This document shows positions 16,312 through 25,164 of a stretch of DNA of 64,000 bases, piece by piece; within the stretch, counting starts at the first letter, position 1; each line of letters begins with the position of its first letter. Below the pieces are notes generated by a model. It was not told where the DNA came from. It saw only the letters and a list, made by a program, of their open reading frames with translations, and ran no database searches. The DNA comes from Lentisphaerota bacterium. GTDB lineage: Bacteria > Verrucomicrobiota > Kiritimatiellia > RFP12 > UBA1067. The position numbers were made by a program, and so were the translations under genes. The DNA is taken from assembly GCA_015061665.1 (NCBI GenBank), contig SUWC01000003.1, positions 1 through 64,000 of the forward strand, read 5' to 3'.

Positions 16312-18450
16312 TTAGCGTTTCAGGCGAAGTTCTTCGTCCTTGTTAAGCACCTCGACGTAATACGGCGCGTGTCCGCCACGGCAGAATAGCCCATGGACTG
16401 CGTCTACGCCCTCCGACTCGATCACGCCCTCGACAAGCTTTACCATCTCCTTCGTAATGCGAAGCCCCGGTATGAAAACGGGAACTCCAGGCGGATACGG
16501 CACAAGGAACTGCGAGGCGATGCGTCCGACGGACTCCTGGATCGTCACTAGCTCTCCGTCGCAAAGCGCGGCGTCGTGCGGCAGGACGACGGGCTGACCG
16601 GAGACTGCCTTCGTGACCGTGATCGAACCTGTTGCCGCGCAGGGGCGTCCGATAAGCGAACGGTTGAGTCGGCAGACGCGGAACAGGTCCTCGAAATGCT
16701 CTTCTACCGTTCCTGCCGTGACTAGGAAGAGGACGGTTGTAGCAGTCGACTTTTCCCACTGTATGTGGGCCTTAAGGAGCGCCTTCTTGAACTGCGCGCA
16801 CGCCTGGGCGCTGCGGAGCATCAGGACGATCTTGAGCGGATCCTTCAGATATCCGTCCTTCGCCCACTCGCCTTCGCCCGCAATGTCTGGAAGACCCGCG
16901 AAGCACTCGGATTCTGGCCTCCCACAGGCGAAGGCCACGCGCTGACGGAACTCGGCCGTCCACTTTAGGCGCTCGTCGATGAGCTTCATGCCCTCGAGCC
17001 GCATCTGGACGCCGGCGATGTCCAGCGTCGCCATGAACGGATAGTGCGGCGAGGTGGAGTGCCAGTAGCGCAGAAACTCGTACAGGTCGTGCGTGAACTT
17101 TTCCCACGACCCGCGCTGGTGCAGCGCGAAGCGCCGGCGCAGCCAGCGGTACTGCGGGGAGGCGTCCTCCTCAAGCAGCTTCTTGAAGCGGGTCGAGACG
17201 TGGATCATCGACGCCTGGGAGAATGCGGACATCGTCTTGTGCGTCGACTGGACGGCGAAATGCGCGCTTCCCGTGCCGTTGACGGCATTGTAGCGCATGA
17301 CGGGGCCGTCTTCCTCCTCGTCGTCCTCGTGCGTGTAGTAGGGATGGAAGCTGAGATACCCCGCCCACGCCTCGTCGGCGTAGAACAGAGTCCCCTTGCG
17401 CTCGCAGAGGCGCGCTACCTCCCAGACGGGATACAAAACGCCCTCGTATGTGCAAGTCGTAAGGATGAGAAGACGCGGCGGCACCGGAGTCGCCGAAAGT
17501 CCGCTCTCAATGTCGTCCAGCGAAACAGGGCCCCACACTCCAAGCCTCGCGTTCCAGCGGCTCGGCAGGTAGCGCGGGATGGCTCCGGACATCACGATCG
17601 CGTGGTGGACGGACTTGTGGCAGTTTCGGTCTACCAGCACGATTTCGCCTGGCTTGAGGAGCGTCATCAGCATCGCCTTGTTCGAGGTCGAAGTGCCGTT
17701 GGTCACGTAGCAGCTGAGGGCCGTTCCGAATATCTCGGACGAAAGCTTCTGCGCCTCGGAAAGCGGGGTATGGGCCTCTGGGCTCGAAAGGTCGCCAAGC
17801 GACTCTACGGAAACAGAGAGGTCCGAGCGGAATATCATCGCCCCAAAGGCCTCGTGGAATCCGCGCAGAAACGGAGAAAGCGAAAATGCATTGCCGCCGT
17901 TGTGCCCGGGAGTATGCCAGTTGGTACCTGCCTTTACCTGGACGTACTGCCTCAGCACGCTCCAGAAGCGAGGCATCCAGAAGGACTTGAAGAGATGAAC
18001 CAGCCGCTCATGGTGGACGGACGGCTGCTCAAAGACCTCGGCCGGCTTCTTGGCCCATCGCCGCTGCGGCACGATTACCGGCTTGTGCCCCCGCCGCGTC
18101 ACGACGATGCGCGGAATCTGCGGAAGGTATATCCCAAGCCATTCGCGCAGGGTCAGGTCTCCGACGTAGCCTCCGAAAAGCGTGTCGTCGACCATGAAAA
18201 GACAGCAGTCGTCGCCCTTTTCGGAAAGTCCGCGCCTCGGCTCGCCGTCTATGAAAAGCGCACCCGGGACCGCCTCCGCATTCGCAACCGTTATCAGCTT
18301 GAGAGGAGGATACTCAAGCGGAGAGCGGACGTTGAACACGTCGTGGCAGAAGTCGCGGAACGCGTCGGAAAGACCGTATTCGACGACTGGCAGCGTCTTC
18401 GCATCGCGCGGGTCGGGCGCGTGTAGCCAGAGAACGGACAACGACCGCAT
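16312..18450 (-). CDS. Orn/Lys/Arg decarboxylase (PLP fold type I)
   Basis: 712 residues, the length of inducible arginine, lysine and ornithine decarboxylases. N-terminal wing domain, then the major domain with YVTNGTSTSNKAML (about 250-263), VLVDRNCHKSVHHA, FYADEAWAGYLSFHP (about 356-370) and the PLP-lysine motif STHKTMSAFSQAS (about 400-412), followed by the C-terminal domain. The reaction yields a polyamine precursor plus CO2. I cannot assign the substrate among Arg, Lys and Orn from motifs alone. It starts 10 nt after the prfB stop, on the same strand. Confidence 0.9.
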   Translation of the reverse strand: MRSLSVLWLHAPDPRDAKTLPVVEYGLSDAFRDFCHDVFNVRSPLEYPPLKLITVANAEAVPGALFIDGEPRRGLSEKGDDCCLFMVDDTLFGGYVGDLTLREWLGIYLPQIPRIVVTRRGHKPVIVPQRRWAKKPAEVFEQPSVHHERLVHLFKSFWMPRFWSVLRQYVQVKAGTNWHTPGHNGGNAFSLSPFLRGFHEAFGAMIFRSDLSVSVESLGDLSSPEAHTPLSEAQKLSSEIFGTALSCYVTNGTSTSNKAMLMTLLKPGEIVLVDRNCHKSVHHAIVMSGAIPRYLPSRWNARLGVWGPVSLDDIESGLSATPVPPRLLILTTCTYEGVLYPVWEVARLCERKGTLFYADEAWAGYLSFHPYYTHEDDEEEDGPVMRYNAVNGTGSAHFAVQSTHKTMSAFSQASMIHVSTRFKKLLEEDASPQYRWLRRRFALHQRGSWEKFTHDLYEFLRYWHSTSPHYPFMATLDIAGVQMRLEGMKLIDERLKWTAEFRQRVAFACGRPESECFAGLPDIAGEGEWAKDGYLKDPLKIVLMLRSAQACAQFKKALLKAHIQWEKSTATTVLFLVTAGTVEEHFEDLFRVCRLNRSLIGRPCAATGSITVTKAVSGQPVVLPHDAALCDGELVTIQESVGRIASQFLVPYPPGVPVFIPGLRITKEMVKLVEGVIESEGVDAVHGLFCRGGHAPYYVEVLNKDEELRLKR

Positions 18451-18460
18451 GGCATTCGCC

Positions 18461-19618
18461 CTATCGGGCCTCCGGAGAGCCAGAAGCCTTCATCTGAAGC
18501 CATGACTCGATGAACGGCTGGAGATGTCCATCCATCACGCCGTTGACGTCGCTTGTCTCGCACTCGGTGCGGAGGTCCTTTACCATGGTATAGGGGCAGA
18601 ACACATAGGAGCGAATCTGGGAGCCCCAGCCGTTTTCCGACTTCGCGCCGTAGAAGCGGTCCATCTCGGCCTTCTTCTGGTCTTCGTAGTACTCGTAAAG
18701 CTGGGCGCGAAGCATGTTCATCGCCTTCTCCTTGTTCATGTGCTGCGAACGCTCCTTCTGGCAGGCCACGACAATGCCCGTCGGAAGGTGCGTGAGGCGA
18801 ACCGCCGAGTCGGTCTTGTTGACGTGCTGTCCACCGGCGCCGCCCGAACGGTAAGTGTCGATGCGGAGATCCTCGTCCTTGATCTCTACGTCTATGTCGT
18901 CGTTGATCTCCGCAACGGTCTCCATAGATGCAAACGACGTCTGGCGCCGCTTGTTCGCGTCAAAAGGCGAAATGCGGACAAGACGGTGGATTCCGCGCTC
19001 GGCCTTGAGCATTCCGAAGGCATACGGACCCTCTACGCGGAAATACACATCCTTGTAGCCCGCCTCTTCACCTGGCTGAACGTCGTATTCCTCGACCTTC
19101 CACCCCTGGGACTCGGCGTAGCGCTGGTACATGCGATAGAGCATCGCAACCCAGTCGCACGCCTCCGTGCCGCCCTGCCCCGCATGGAGCTTGACGAAGA
19201 CATTGCACTGGTCGAACTTGCCTCCAAGCAAAGACTGAAGTCGAAGCTTTCCGAAATACCCCTCGGCCTTGTCGCACTCCGCAATCGTATCCTTCAGCGC
19301 GTTCTGCTGGGCCGCGCCCTCCTCCATCTCCGCAAGCTCAAGCATGACCCCAGCGTCCTCGACCGTCTTCAAAAGCGCGTCATAAGGCACAACATACGCA
19401 CGTTCCGCGTTCGTCGCCGCAATTACCTCGCGCGCCTTGGACTGGTTGTTCCAGAAATCGCCCTGCGCCTGCTGGTCCTCAAGAACCGCAAGCTTCGCGC
19501 GCCTTTCATCCACCTTGATGTAGTCGGCCATTTCGCCGACGCGCTTCTGCAGATCGGCTATCTTCTGACGAACCTCCTCTGTCTCAAGGAGCTTTTCCTT
19601 CTTCTCTTCTACTGCCAT
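18461..19618 (-). CDS. prfB: Peptide chain release factor 2 (no frameshift site)
   Basis: 385 residues. The class-specific SPF tripeptide (VRISPFDANKRRQTSF) and the catalytic GGQ (RSGGAGGQHVNKTDSAVRL) are present, so it is RF2 (UGA/UAA). Unlike E. coli prfB it is one uninterrupted frame with no in-frame UGA and no CUU-UGA slippery site. Start ATG at 19618 has AGAGGAAG upstream. Just ahead lies a short leader frame ending in UGA (listed separately) that could replace the lost autoregulation. Confidence 0.95.
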   Translation of the reverse strand: MAVEEKKEKLLETEEVRQKIADLQKRVGEMADYIKVDERRAKLAVLEDQQAQGDFWNNQSKAREVIAATNAERAYVVPYDALLKTVEDAGVMLELAEMEEGAAQQNALKDTIAECDKAEGYFGKLRLQSLLGGKFDQCNVFVKLHAGQGGTEACDWVAMLYRMYQRYAESQGWKVEEYDVQPGEEAGYKDVYFRVEGPYAFGMLKAERGIHRLVRISPFDANKRRQTSFASMETVAEINDDIDVEIKDEDLRIDTYRSGGAGGQHVNKTDSAVRLTHLPTGIVVACQKERSQHMNKEKAMNMLRAQLYEYYEDQKKAEMDRFYGAKSENGWGSQIRSYVFCPYTMVKDLRTECETSDVNGVMDGHLQPFIESWLQMKASGSPEAR

Positions 19619-19619
19619 T

Positions 19620-19643
19620 TCACTTCCTCTTGCTATAGGTCAT
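19620..19643 (-). CDS. Seven-codon leader frame ending in UGA before prfB
   Basis: ATG ACC TAT AGC AAG AGG AAG TGA (MTYSKRK) ends one base before the prfB ATG and contains the prfB ribosome site. The ATG lies 6 nt after a TATAAT box, so it would be at or near the 5' end of the transcript and translated leaderlessly. RF2 itself reads UGA, so termination efficiency here could report RF2 level. Purely inferred from sequence; short frames occur by chance. Confidence 0.3.
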   Translation of the reverse strand: MTYSKRK

Positions 19644-19649
19644 GCGCAT

Positions 19650-19655
19650 ATTATA
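19650..19655 (-). promoter_or_regulatory. -10 box of prfB with extended TGN
   Basis: TTGGTATAAT on the minus strand gives TATAAT with an upstream TG (extended -10). No good -35 is seen at 17 nt. Predicted start site falls on the A of the leader ATG at 19643. Confidence 0.6.
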
Positions 19656-19670
19656 CCAAAATAACGACAA

Positions 19671-19700
19671 AAAAGGCGAGGTGATGTCACCTCGCCTTTT
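19671..19700 (-). terminator. Rho-independent terminator of the secreted-protein gene
   Basis: Perfect 14-bp stem AAAAGGCGAGGTGA / TCACCTCGCCTTTT with a 2-nt centre (19671-19684, 19687-19700), followed on the minus strand by a T-run (TTTTTT). It lies 24 nt beyond the stop of the gene ending at 19724, just upstream of the prfB promoter. Confidence 0.9.
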
Positions 19701-19723
19701 AGTCTAACCTCAATCAGGTCTTA

Positions 19724-20515
19724 TTAGAGACCGAGAGCGTCAATCGCGTTGAGGTTGAGGACCCACTTCGGGAACTTAGGCGCAGCAGCCTTGTTGTTCG
19801 CGAGCTTCTTGGCCGTGGACTTGTTGTACTTGACGGACCACTTGCCGTAGGCGACGGAGGTCACGGAATCCTCGACGAGCGTGAGGGTAACGCAATCCCA
19901 AACCTTAGCCTCAGCGCAGACCGTCTTGGAGACGTACCACGGATACTCGAGCGTACCGGCGAAGTTGCCCGACGCGGAGGAGACGCGGCTGTTCTTCTTG
20001 TCGTACTTGCCGAGACCAGCGAAGGTCAGGACGTACTGGAACGCATCAGAACCGTCGTTGTAGAGACCGTCAACCGTGCCGTCGAACTGAGCGACACCCT
20101 GGATCTCGTACTGCTTGGCCTTCTTGCCGATGATGTTGGAGACCTCGATGGTCACGCCACCGTTGAGACCCGTCTTGACAGGCTTCTTCTGGTAGAACAC
20201 CTCGTTGACCTCAGCGAGAGCCGCCTCGAAGTCATCCGAACCGCAGCCCGGATCGCAGTACCAGGTGTAGCCCTGGATCTTGAGGGAGGCAGGAACACGG
20301 ACGAAACCGCCGAGCGAGCCGGGGGTCTCATAACCGCAAACGCCAGAGGTGCCCTTCGTTCCCTTGACAATAGCGCCCTTGGTGGTCTTGCCGGAGAACT
20401 TCCAAGTATAAGCCCAAGCCCTCTCCTTCTGAGGCGTGACGGGGTTGTAATCGCAAGCAGCGAAAGCACCGCCGACGACCGTAGCAGCAATAGCCGCAAT
20501 GAGTATCTTCTTCAT
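19724..20515 (-). CDS. Secreted protein of unknown function, probably abundant
   Basis: 263 residues with a clear signal peptide (MKKILIAAIAATVVGGAFA, cleavage before ACDYN). The mature part is rich in Gly, Lys, Val and Tyr, with six to seven cysteines, several in pairs (DCDPGC-like YCDPGC near 87, VCAEAKVWDC near 210), suggesting disulfides and a beta-rich fold. Codon use is strikingly uniform, there is a strong ribosome site AAAGGAAAC, a structured leader and a strong terminator, all suggesting high expression. No family recognised. Confidence 0.75.
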   Translation of the reverse strand: MKKILIAAIAATVVGGAFAACDYNPVTPQKERAWAYTWKFSGKTTKGAIVKGTKGTSGVCGYETPGSLGGFVRVPASLKIQGYTWYCDPGCGSDDFEAALAEVNEVFYQKKPVKTGLNGGVTIEVSNIIGKKAKQYEIQGVAQFDGTVDGLYNDGSDAFQYVLTFAGLGKYDKKNSRVSSASGNFAGTLEYPWYVSKTVCAEAKVWDCVTLTLVEDSVTSVAYGKWSVKYNKSTAKKLANNKAAAPKFPKWVLNLNAIDALGL

Positions 20516-20829
20516 TTTTTGTTTCCTTTGTTTGGTTTGTGTTGTTGTAGCCTTTAAGCTTTCGAAACACCTTCACAGGTTGCCGGTCACAAACCGACCC
20601 GGACTACCGGTCCGGAATTTCGTCCACTTATCAGCGACACACATATTCTATCAAAAAATCGGTCTGCCTGACAAGGGGGTATCGAAAAAATATTCACAAA
20701 GGCGAAAATCCGCCTTCGATCTTCGTTTTAGCCCGTATTTATTGGGTCTCGCACAAGTAGTATATGCGAGGTCCGAAGTCCGATGACAAACTTTTTTCAT
20801 TTTTTTTTTGAAATTTTTTTCACCTTTTT
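20516..20829 (-). promoter_or_regulatory. Promoter and structured leader of the secreted-protein gene
   Basis: On the minus strand a GATAGAAT box (near 20645-20652) is followed by a leader of about 120 nt containing a CCGGAC/GTCCGG hairpin (20599-20615) and a GGTCGGTTTGTGACC hairpin, then a purine-rich ribosome site. Farther upstream (20697-20722) an AAGGCG/CGCCTT hairpin could terminate the GH95 side; no open frame with coding character is present. Confidence 0.45.
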
Positions 20830-23097
20830 TCAGCGAAGTCTGTTGACGACATAGCCACGGTCGTTTCCATACACCTTGACGTCGACTGACTTTCCGTCCT
20901 TCCATGCCAGGTCGACGCGGTGTCCGCCGCGCGCACGCAGTCCCCTGACGCTGCCGGACGCCCACTCCTTCGGCAGTGCGGGCAGTATGTCTATGATGAC
21001 CTTTCCGTCCTTCGTGCGGCGGTGGGACTGCACCAGCATCTCCGCGATGCCGGCCGTAACGCCGAAGTTCCCGTCAATCTGGAACGGAGGATGCGCGTCG
21101 AAGAGGTTTGCGTAAAGCCCGCCCTTGTTCCCCTGCTGGAGCGTGAACAGGTTGTCCATTATCTTCATTGCGCGGTCTCCGTCGCGGTAGCGCGCCCACT
21201 GGCACACCTTCCAGCCCATGGACCAGCCCGTCGCTTCGTCGCCGCGCGCGTTCTGGGACGTCATGGCCGCCTTGAACAGCTCCGGAGTGTCTTCGGGCGT
21301 AATGTCCCAGCCGGGATACACCGCCCAAAGATGCGAGAAATGGCGGTTGTGCTCGTCAGGGGAGTCCTTGTCGTCAAACCACTCCTGAAGCTGTCCCCAT
21401 TTCCCTATCTTGTTCGGCTCAAGCCGCGGGATCTGCTCCTTTATGCGCTCGACAAGCGCCTTCTGGTCAGCGGACAGTGTCTTGACTACGGACGCACCCT
21501 CTACGACGGCGTTGAAGAGCGCGCGGACAATCTGCATGTCGCAGGTGGTCCCTGCCTCGATTCCCCCGACTTCGGGCGAGCTTGTCGGACACGTCACCAG
21601 ATTGCCGGACTTCGGATGCTCCACCAGTATGTCGGAGCAGAAGCGCGCAGACTCAAGCATGACGGGATACCACTCGCGCAGGAACTTTACGTCGCGCGTG
21701 AAAAGCCAGTGCTCCCAGAGGTGGGTCGAAAGCCATCCGCCTCCAAGCGGCCACATCCCGGATCCATGGTAATCCACGGGCGCCGTTCCGCGCCAGCCGT
21801 CGAAGTTGTGGTGGCAGACCCAGCCGTTGGCGTGGTACAGCGTCTTGGCAGTCCTTGCGCCGGATTCAGACAGTTCGCGTATGGCGTTGAAGAGCGCGTA
21901 GTGGCACTCGCCCAGTCCACAGACCTCCGCGGGCCAGTAGTTCATCTCCACGTTTATGTTGGCCGTGTACTTCGACCCCCATGCCGGATGGTGAGACGCA
22001 TTCCATATCCCCTGGAGATTCGCGGGGTCCCCGTCTGGACGCGACGACGAAATGAGGAGGTAGCGTCCGTAGTTGAACACCAGCTCCGCGAAACCCGGGT
22101 CGCGAAGCTCGCGCTGGCGCTTCAGGCGCTCCAGCGTCGGCACCTGCCCGTCGGCATCCTTCGAGCCGCCGAGATCCAGCCTTACGCGGCCGTACAGCTC
22201 GGCAAAGGCGTCCTGATGCGAAAGGCGCGCCGACTTCCAGTCCTTTGCGGCGACGCGAGCCTGCGCCCTCTCGCAGTCTGCGAGCGGATCGCCCGCAAGC
22301 TCCTTCCAGCTCTTCATATCCGACGCCGCGCAAAGGCGTATCTCGACGAAATCCGCGCCCCTGACGCGAAGTCCGTCGCCGTCTTTTTCTACTATGACAT
22401 CGTCGCCTTCGGCCCTGACGGACGCGAGTGCCGCGAACTTGACGCCGCCTGCTTCGACCTGGCCCGCGAACCCGAGAATCCCGTCGCGCACGAAGTGACG
22501 GCTGTCGCCGTGGGCGCTTTTGAGCGTTATGCGGACGTTCAGCATGCCGGGTTCGGAGGCGACCGCCCTGTGGAAGATGAACTCCTTTTCGTCATAAGGC
22601 GCAAAAGTCTCCTGTCCAACGCGCATGCCGTCGCCGAAGACGAGCCTGGAGATGTGGCGCGCATTGTCCATCTCCAGGCGCCTTACGACCTGCTGCGGCT
22701 CGCCCATAGCGCTGAAGTCCAGCCAGAGGTCGCCGCACGGCTGATAGCGGGCCTGTCCCTTCGGATCTCCGACAAAGCGCTCGTCGAATATGGCGTTCGC
22801 CTCCCAGGGACGGCCCGCGAAGACGACCTCGCGCATTTCAAGTAGCGCCTTGCACGCATCGGGGCGGTCATAGCAGTGGGGGCGCCCCGACCAGATGCGC
22901 GACAGGTTGAACTGCAGGTGCGTCGTCTTCGCGGCGTCCACCATCGCGCCCATCCAGCCGTTTCCAACGGGATACATCTCGACCCAGTCGGCGGCAGGCC
23001 TGTCGGACCAGACAAGATGCTCGGCTGCGGGCGACTGCAAAAAGGCGACCGCGGTCAACGCGGCGCAGAACAGAAATTGAGGTAGTTTGATTTTCAT
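20830..23097 (-). CDS. Secreted GH95-family alpha-L-fucosidase/galactosidase
   Basis: 755 residues from the ATG at 23097 with signal peptide ([21 protein letters not shown]). The frame stays open upstream but has no signal or homology there. GH95 hallmarks: N-terminal domain [21 protein letters not shown] (in part), the catalytic-site segment [20 protein letters not shown] holding the paired Asn, [11 protein letters not shown] with the putative general-acid Glu, HLWAVYPG, and [16 protein letters not shown]. Family members hydrolyse alpha-1,2-fucose or alpha-galactose on host or plant glycans. The promoter places the transcript start at the ATG (leaderless). Confidence 0.93.
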   Translation of the reverse strand: MKIKLPQFLFCAALTAVAFLQSPAAEHLVWSDRPAADWVEMYPVGNGWMGAMVDAAKTTHLQFNLSRIWSGRPHCYDRPDACKALLEMREVVFAGRPWEANAIFDERFVGDPKGQARYQPCGDLWLDFSAMGEPQQVVRRLEMDNARHISRLVFGDGMRVGQETFAPYDEKEFIFHRAVASEPGMLNVRITLKSAHGDSRHFVRDGILGFAGQVEAGGVKFAALASVRAEGDDVIVEKDGDGLRVRGADFVEIRLCAASDMKSWKELAGDPLADCERAQARVAAKDWKSARLSHQDAFAELYGRVRLDLGGSKDADGQVPTLERLKRQRELRDPGFAELVFNYGRYLLISSSRPDGDPANLQGIWNASHHPAWGSKYTANINVEMNYWPAEVCGLGECHYALFNAIRELSESGARTAKTLYHANGWVCHHNFDGWRGTAPVDYHGSGMWPLGGGWLSTHLWEHWLFTRDVKFLREWYPVMLESARFCSDILVEHPKSGNLVTCPTSSPEVGGIEAGTTCDMQIVRALFNAVVEGASVVKTLSADQKALVERIKEQIPRLEPNKIGKWGQLQEWFDDKDSPDEHNRHFSHLWAVYPGWDITPEDTPELFKAAMTSQNARGDEATGWSMGWKVCQWARYRDGDRAMKIMDNLFTLQQGNKGGLYANLFDAHPPFQIDGNFGVTAGIAEMLVQSHRRTKDGKVIIDILPALPKEWASGSVRGLRARGGHRVDLAWKDGKSVDVKVYGNDRGYVVNRLR

Positions 23098-23103
23098 GAC
23101 ACA

Positions 23104-23132
23104 ATTATACCGAAAGCGCAGCGCGCGCGCAA
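23104..23132 (-). promoter_or_regulatory. Sigma-70 type promoter of the GH95 gene, leaderless
   Basis: -35 TTGCGC (23127-23132), 17-nt spacer, -10 TATAAT (23104-23109), then six bases TGTGTC and the ATG at 23097. The predicted start site is at or next to the initiation codon, and there is no ribosome site. Confidence 0.7.
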
Positions 23133-23238
23133 TTGCCCAGTTTAAGCGCGGGGCGGCGAGATATGGTATTATTTCATGCAGTGCAATCTTTCGCCGAGGC
23201 TGGACAATCTCCAACTGACGCGAGATGTTGAGATATGG

Positions 23239-23244
23239 TATAAT
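23239..23244 (+). promoter_or_regulatory. -10 box of the sigma-like gene, extended, leaderless
   Basis: ATGGTATAAT followed after 7 nt by the GTG start at 23252. A related GAGATATGGTATTATT sequence 72 nt upstream (23159-23173) looks like a second or decayed copy of the same promoter. The -35 (around 23215-23221, CTGACG) is weak, in keeping with an extended -10. Confidence 0.55.
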
Positions 23245-23251
23245 TCTCGTC

Positions 23252-24073
23252 GTGAACGCGTCTTTCAGATGGAACGACCGGTACGCCGGCGACGAAGCAT
23301 GGACCGAGTGGTTTAAAATCTGCTCGGTCCGCGGCTGTTCCGCCGCGGCGGCGTCCGCCCTGTCCGCGGAAGTCGAAAGCGCGATGTACGCCAACCTCCA
23401 GCGCCACGGCATTTCGCGCGACGAGACGCAGGGCGAGGACCCGGTAGCGTTCTTCGACGCATACTTCCGGCTGCGCGGCGACAGGGAGGGCAAGAAGCCG
23501 CTGAAGTCCTACTACGCCTACCGCATCCTCGTCGAAGGCAAATCCATGCGGGACTTCGTGTGCGGGACGCTCTTCGGCTCGGCGTCAGGGAGGATCCGCG
23601 ACATTGTCCTTGAATGGATCGCCGCGATAAAGGGATGGAAGGCCCGCACCGTGTCGCGCGAGGACGGTTCGCGCGGACTTGCCTGGGAGAACGCCGGATA
23701 CGACGAATCCGGATCCGAACAGGGCGAAGAGTGCGACCCGGCCTCGTTCATCGACGAATCCGCGTATCGAATGGCTGCGCGAAACGCGATCTCGCGTGTC
23801 GCAGCGAAAATAAAGGCGGAAAAATCGTCCGTCGCGCTTTGTTTATATGTGACGGCGATGGACATCTCCGTCACCGAGCCGGCCGTCCTGTCGGCCCTTG
23901 GCCTCGCGAAGTCGCGCGCCTACGCGGTCAGGGACAAGGCGCTGGCATCGCTGGAAAAGGAGCTTGAGGACGCGGAGGGGTCGGACGATCCGCTCTTCGC
24001 GCGCATATTGGTGGAAACGTGCGCCTCCATGATGGGCGAGGAAATGCGGGAAAAACTTGGAGTACAGGCATGA
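23252..24073 (+). CDS. Probable sigma-70-family-like regulator
   Basis: 273 residues from a GTG at 23252, chosen because the TATAAT box lies 7 nt upstream; an ATG at 23225 would sit upstream of the transcript start. The C-terminal part has a helix-turn-helix of sigma region 4 type ([20 protein letters not shown], about 217-236), and the N-terminal part ([14 protein letters not shown]) is compatible with region 2, but it is divergent and I call it only tentatively. The stop overlaps the start of a membrane-protein gene (ATGA), the usual sigma/anti-sigma arrangement. Confidence 0.5.
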   Translation: MNASFRWNDRYAGDEAWTEWFKICSVRGCSAAAASALSAEVESAMYANLQRHGISRDETQGEDPVAFFDAYFRLRGDREGKKPLKSYYAYRILVEGKSMRDFVCGTLFGSASGRIRDIVLEWIAAIKGWKARTVSREDGSRGLAWENAGYDESGSEQGEECDPASFIDESAYRMAARNAISRVAAKIKAEKSSVALCLYVTAMDISVTEPAVLSALGLAKSRAYAVRDKALASLEKELEDAEGSDDPLFARILVETCASMMGEEMREKLGVQA

Positions 24074-25107
24074 ACGAAATATTCCAGGAGGAGTGGAAAC
24101 TCTACAGGCGCGGCGTCGAAAGGCCGCAGCTGCGAGGCGAAAAGCCTCGCGGCAGCGCCGCCTTCGATCCTGACGTCCGCCCAGGGGACATCCGCATATT
24201 CGCGGACACGAATATTCCGCTTACCGCGCTCGTAGTCGACGACTGCGGTCTTTCAGGGCGCCGTATAGTCCCCGTGTCGCCTTTCAGCGTGCCGGCGTCT
24301 TCGCGCGAGATGACGGACGGCAGGCGCGTCTACCAGCTCTGGAACGCCACGCTCGTCTCCAGGCGCCTGACCGACCGCAGCTGGCTCGTCGAAAGGATTC
24401 CCGAGGACCTTCTTGCCGCAATCCGCGGCAGAATCGCCGCGGCGGCCCCCGGAAGGCTGACGTCGGGCGACGGACCGCAGGCCCGCTACGAGCGCGAGTT
24501 CCTTCTGACGGGCGGAAGCCTGGTTCCACTTGCGGGAAGGCGCGAGGCACCCGCCGCAGAGCGGTTCGGGGGGATCAGCGGCTGGGGGCTGGCGGCGTCC
24601 GTCGCGCTTCTCATCGGCATCGGAGCGACGATGGCGCTCTGGCGCGGGACCGTCGCTGGCAACCGCGAATACGCATACGACGTCTTTGCGACGCAGGAGT
24701 ACGAGACCGTGCAGCTCGTGGAGGCGGGGGACATGAAGCAGGACGACGCGCTGCGCGCGGAAGAGCCTTCCGTGGAGTTCGCGCTGGACGCCAGTGCGCC
24801 GAAGATCCCGAATCCGTCCGAGCCAAGGCAAGTCGAGGGGTTCTTTTCGCTTTCGCGCCTGGCGGCGATCATGTCGAAGTTTCCCAACATCTTCAAGAAC
24901 TCGCACTACGGCGAACAATATGAAAAGGAAGACGGCGTACTGCCACTGGCAACGGCGAAGGACGGCGCGAAGGCGGGAAAACCCAAGCCCGTGGAGCCCG
25001 CCCCTGCTGCCGTTGCATCAGGGACGAACGTCCTGGACCACGCCAGGAAACCGCTCCTCAAGTCCGACACTTCCGACGACATACGCGTCGACGTCAACTT
25101 CAAGTAG
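24070..25107 (+). CDS. Single-pass membrane protein, possible anti-sigma partner
   Basis: 345 residues from the ATG at 24070, which overlaps the stop of the sigma-like gene (ATGA) and has GGAG upstream. A cytoplasmic N-terminal region of about 175 residues, one transmembrane helix (GWGLAASVALLIGIGATMALW, about 182-202) and a Pro/Ala/Lys-rich extracytoplasmic tail ending near the stop. This matches the topology of anti-sigma factors, but no anti-sigma domain motif is recognisable. Likely regulates the preceding protein; inference from operon structure. Confidence 0.6.
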   Translation: MNEIFQEEWKLYRRGVERPQLRGEKPRGSAAFDPDVRPGDIRIFADTNIPLTALVVDDCGLSGRRIVPVSPFSVPASSREMTDGRRVYQLWNATLVSRRLTDRSWLVERIPEDLLAAIRGRIAAAAPGRLTSGDGPQARYEREFLLTGGSLVPLAGRREAPAAERFGGISGWGLAASVALLIGIGATMALWRGTVAGNREYAYDVFATQEYETVQLVEAGDMKQDDALRAEEPSVEFALDASAPKIPNPSEPRQVEGFFSLSRLAAIMSKFPNIFKNSHYGEQYEKEDGVLPLATAKDGAKAGKPKPVEPAPAAVASGTNVLDHARKPLLKSDTSDDIRVDVNFK

Positions 25108-25164
25108 CGACCGGCGCTGCCGGGGCGGCGTAAAAGCTCCACCGATGCAAAGGCACGCTTCTTG

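Noticed and set aside
18461..19618. Programmed frameshift in prfB.
   Set aside because: The frame is continuous from ATG to stop and contains no in-frame UGA or slippery CUU UGA near the N-terminus.
20920..22845. Long open frame antisense to the GH95 gene (over 600 codons); similar ones lie opposite GH43 (57005-59443), gltB (53359-54930), the decarboxylase (17044-18426) and cpaB.
   Set aside because: GC-rich codon bias leaves antisense frames open. The translations are Arg/Ala/Val-rich without motifs, and the opposite strand holds a clear family member in each case.
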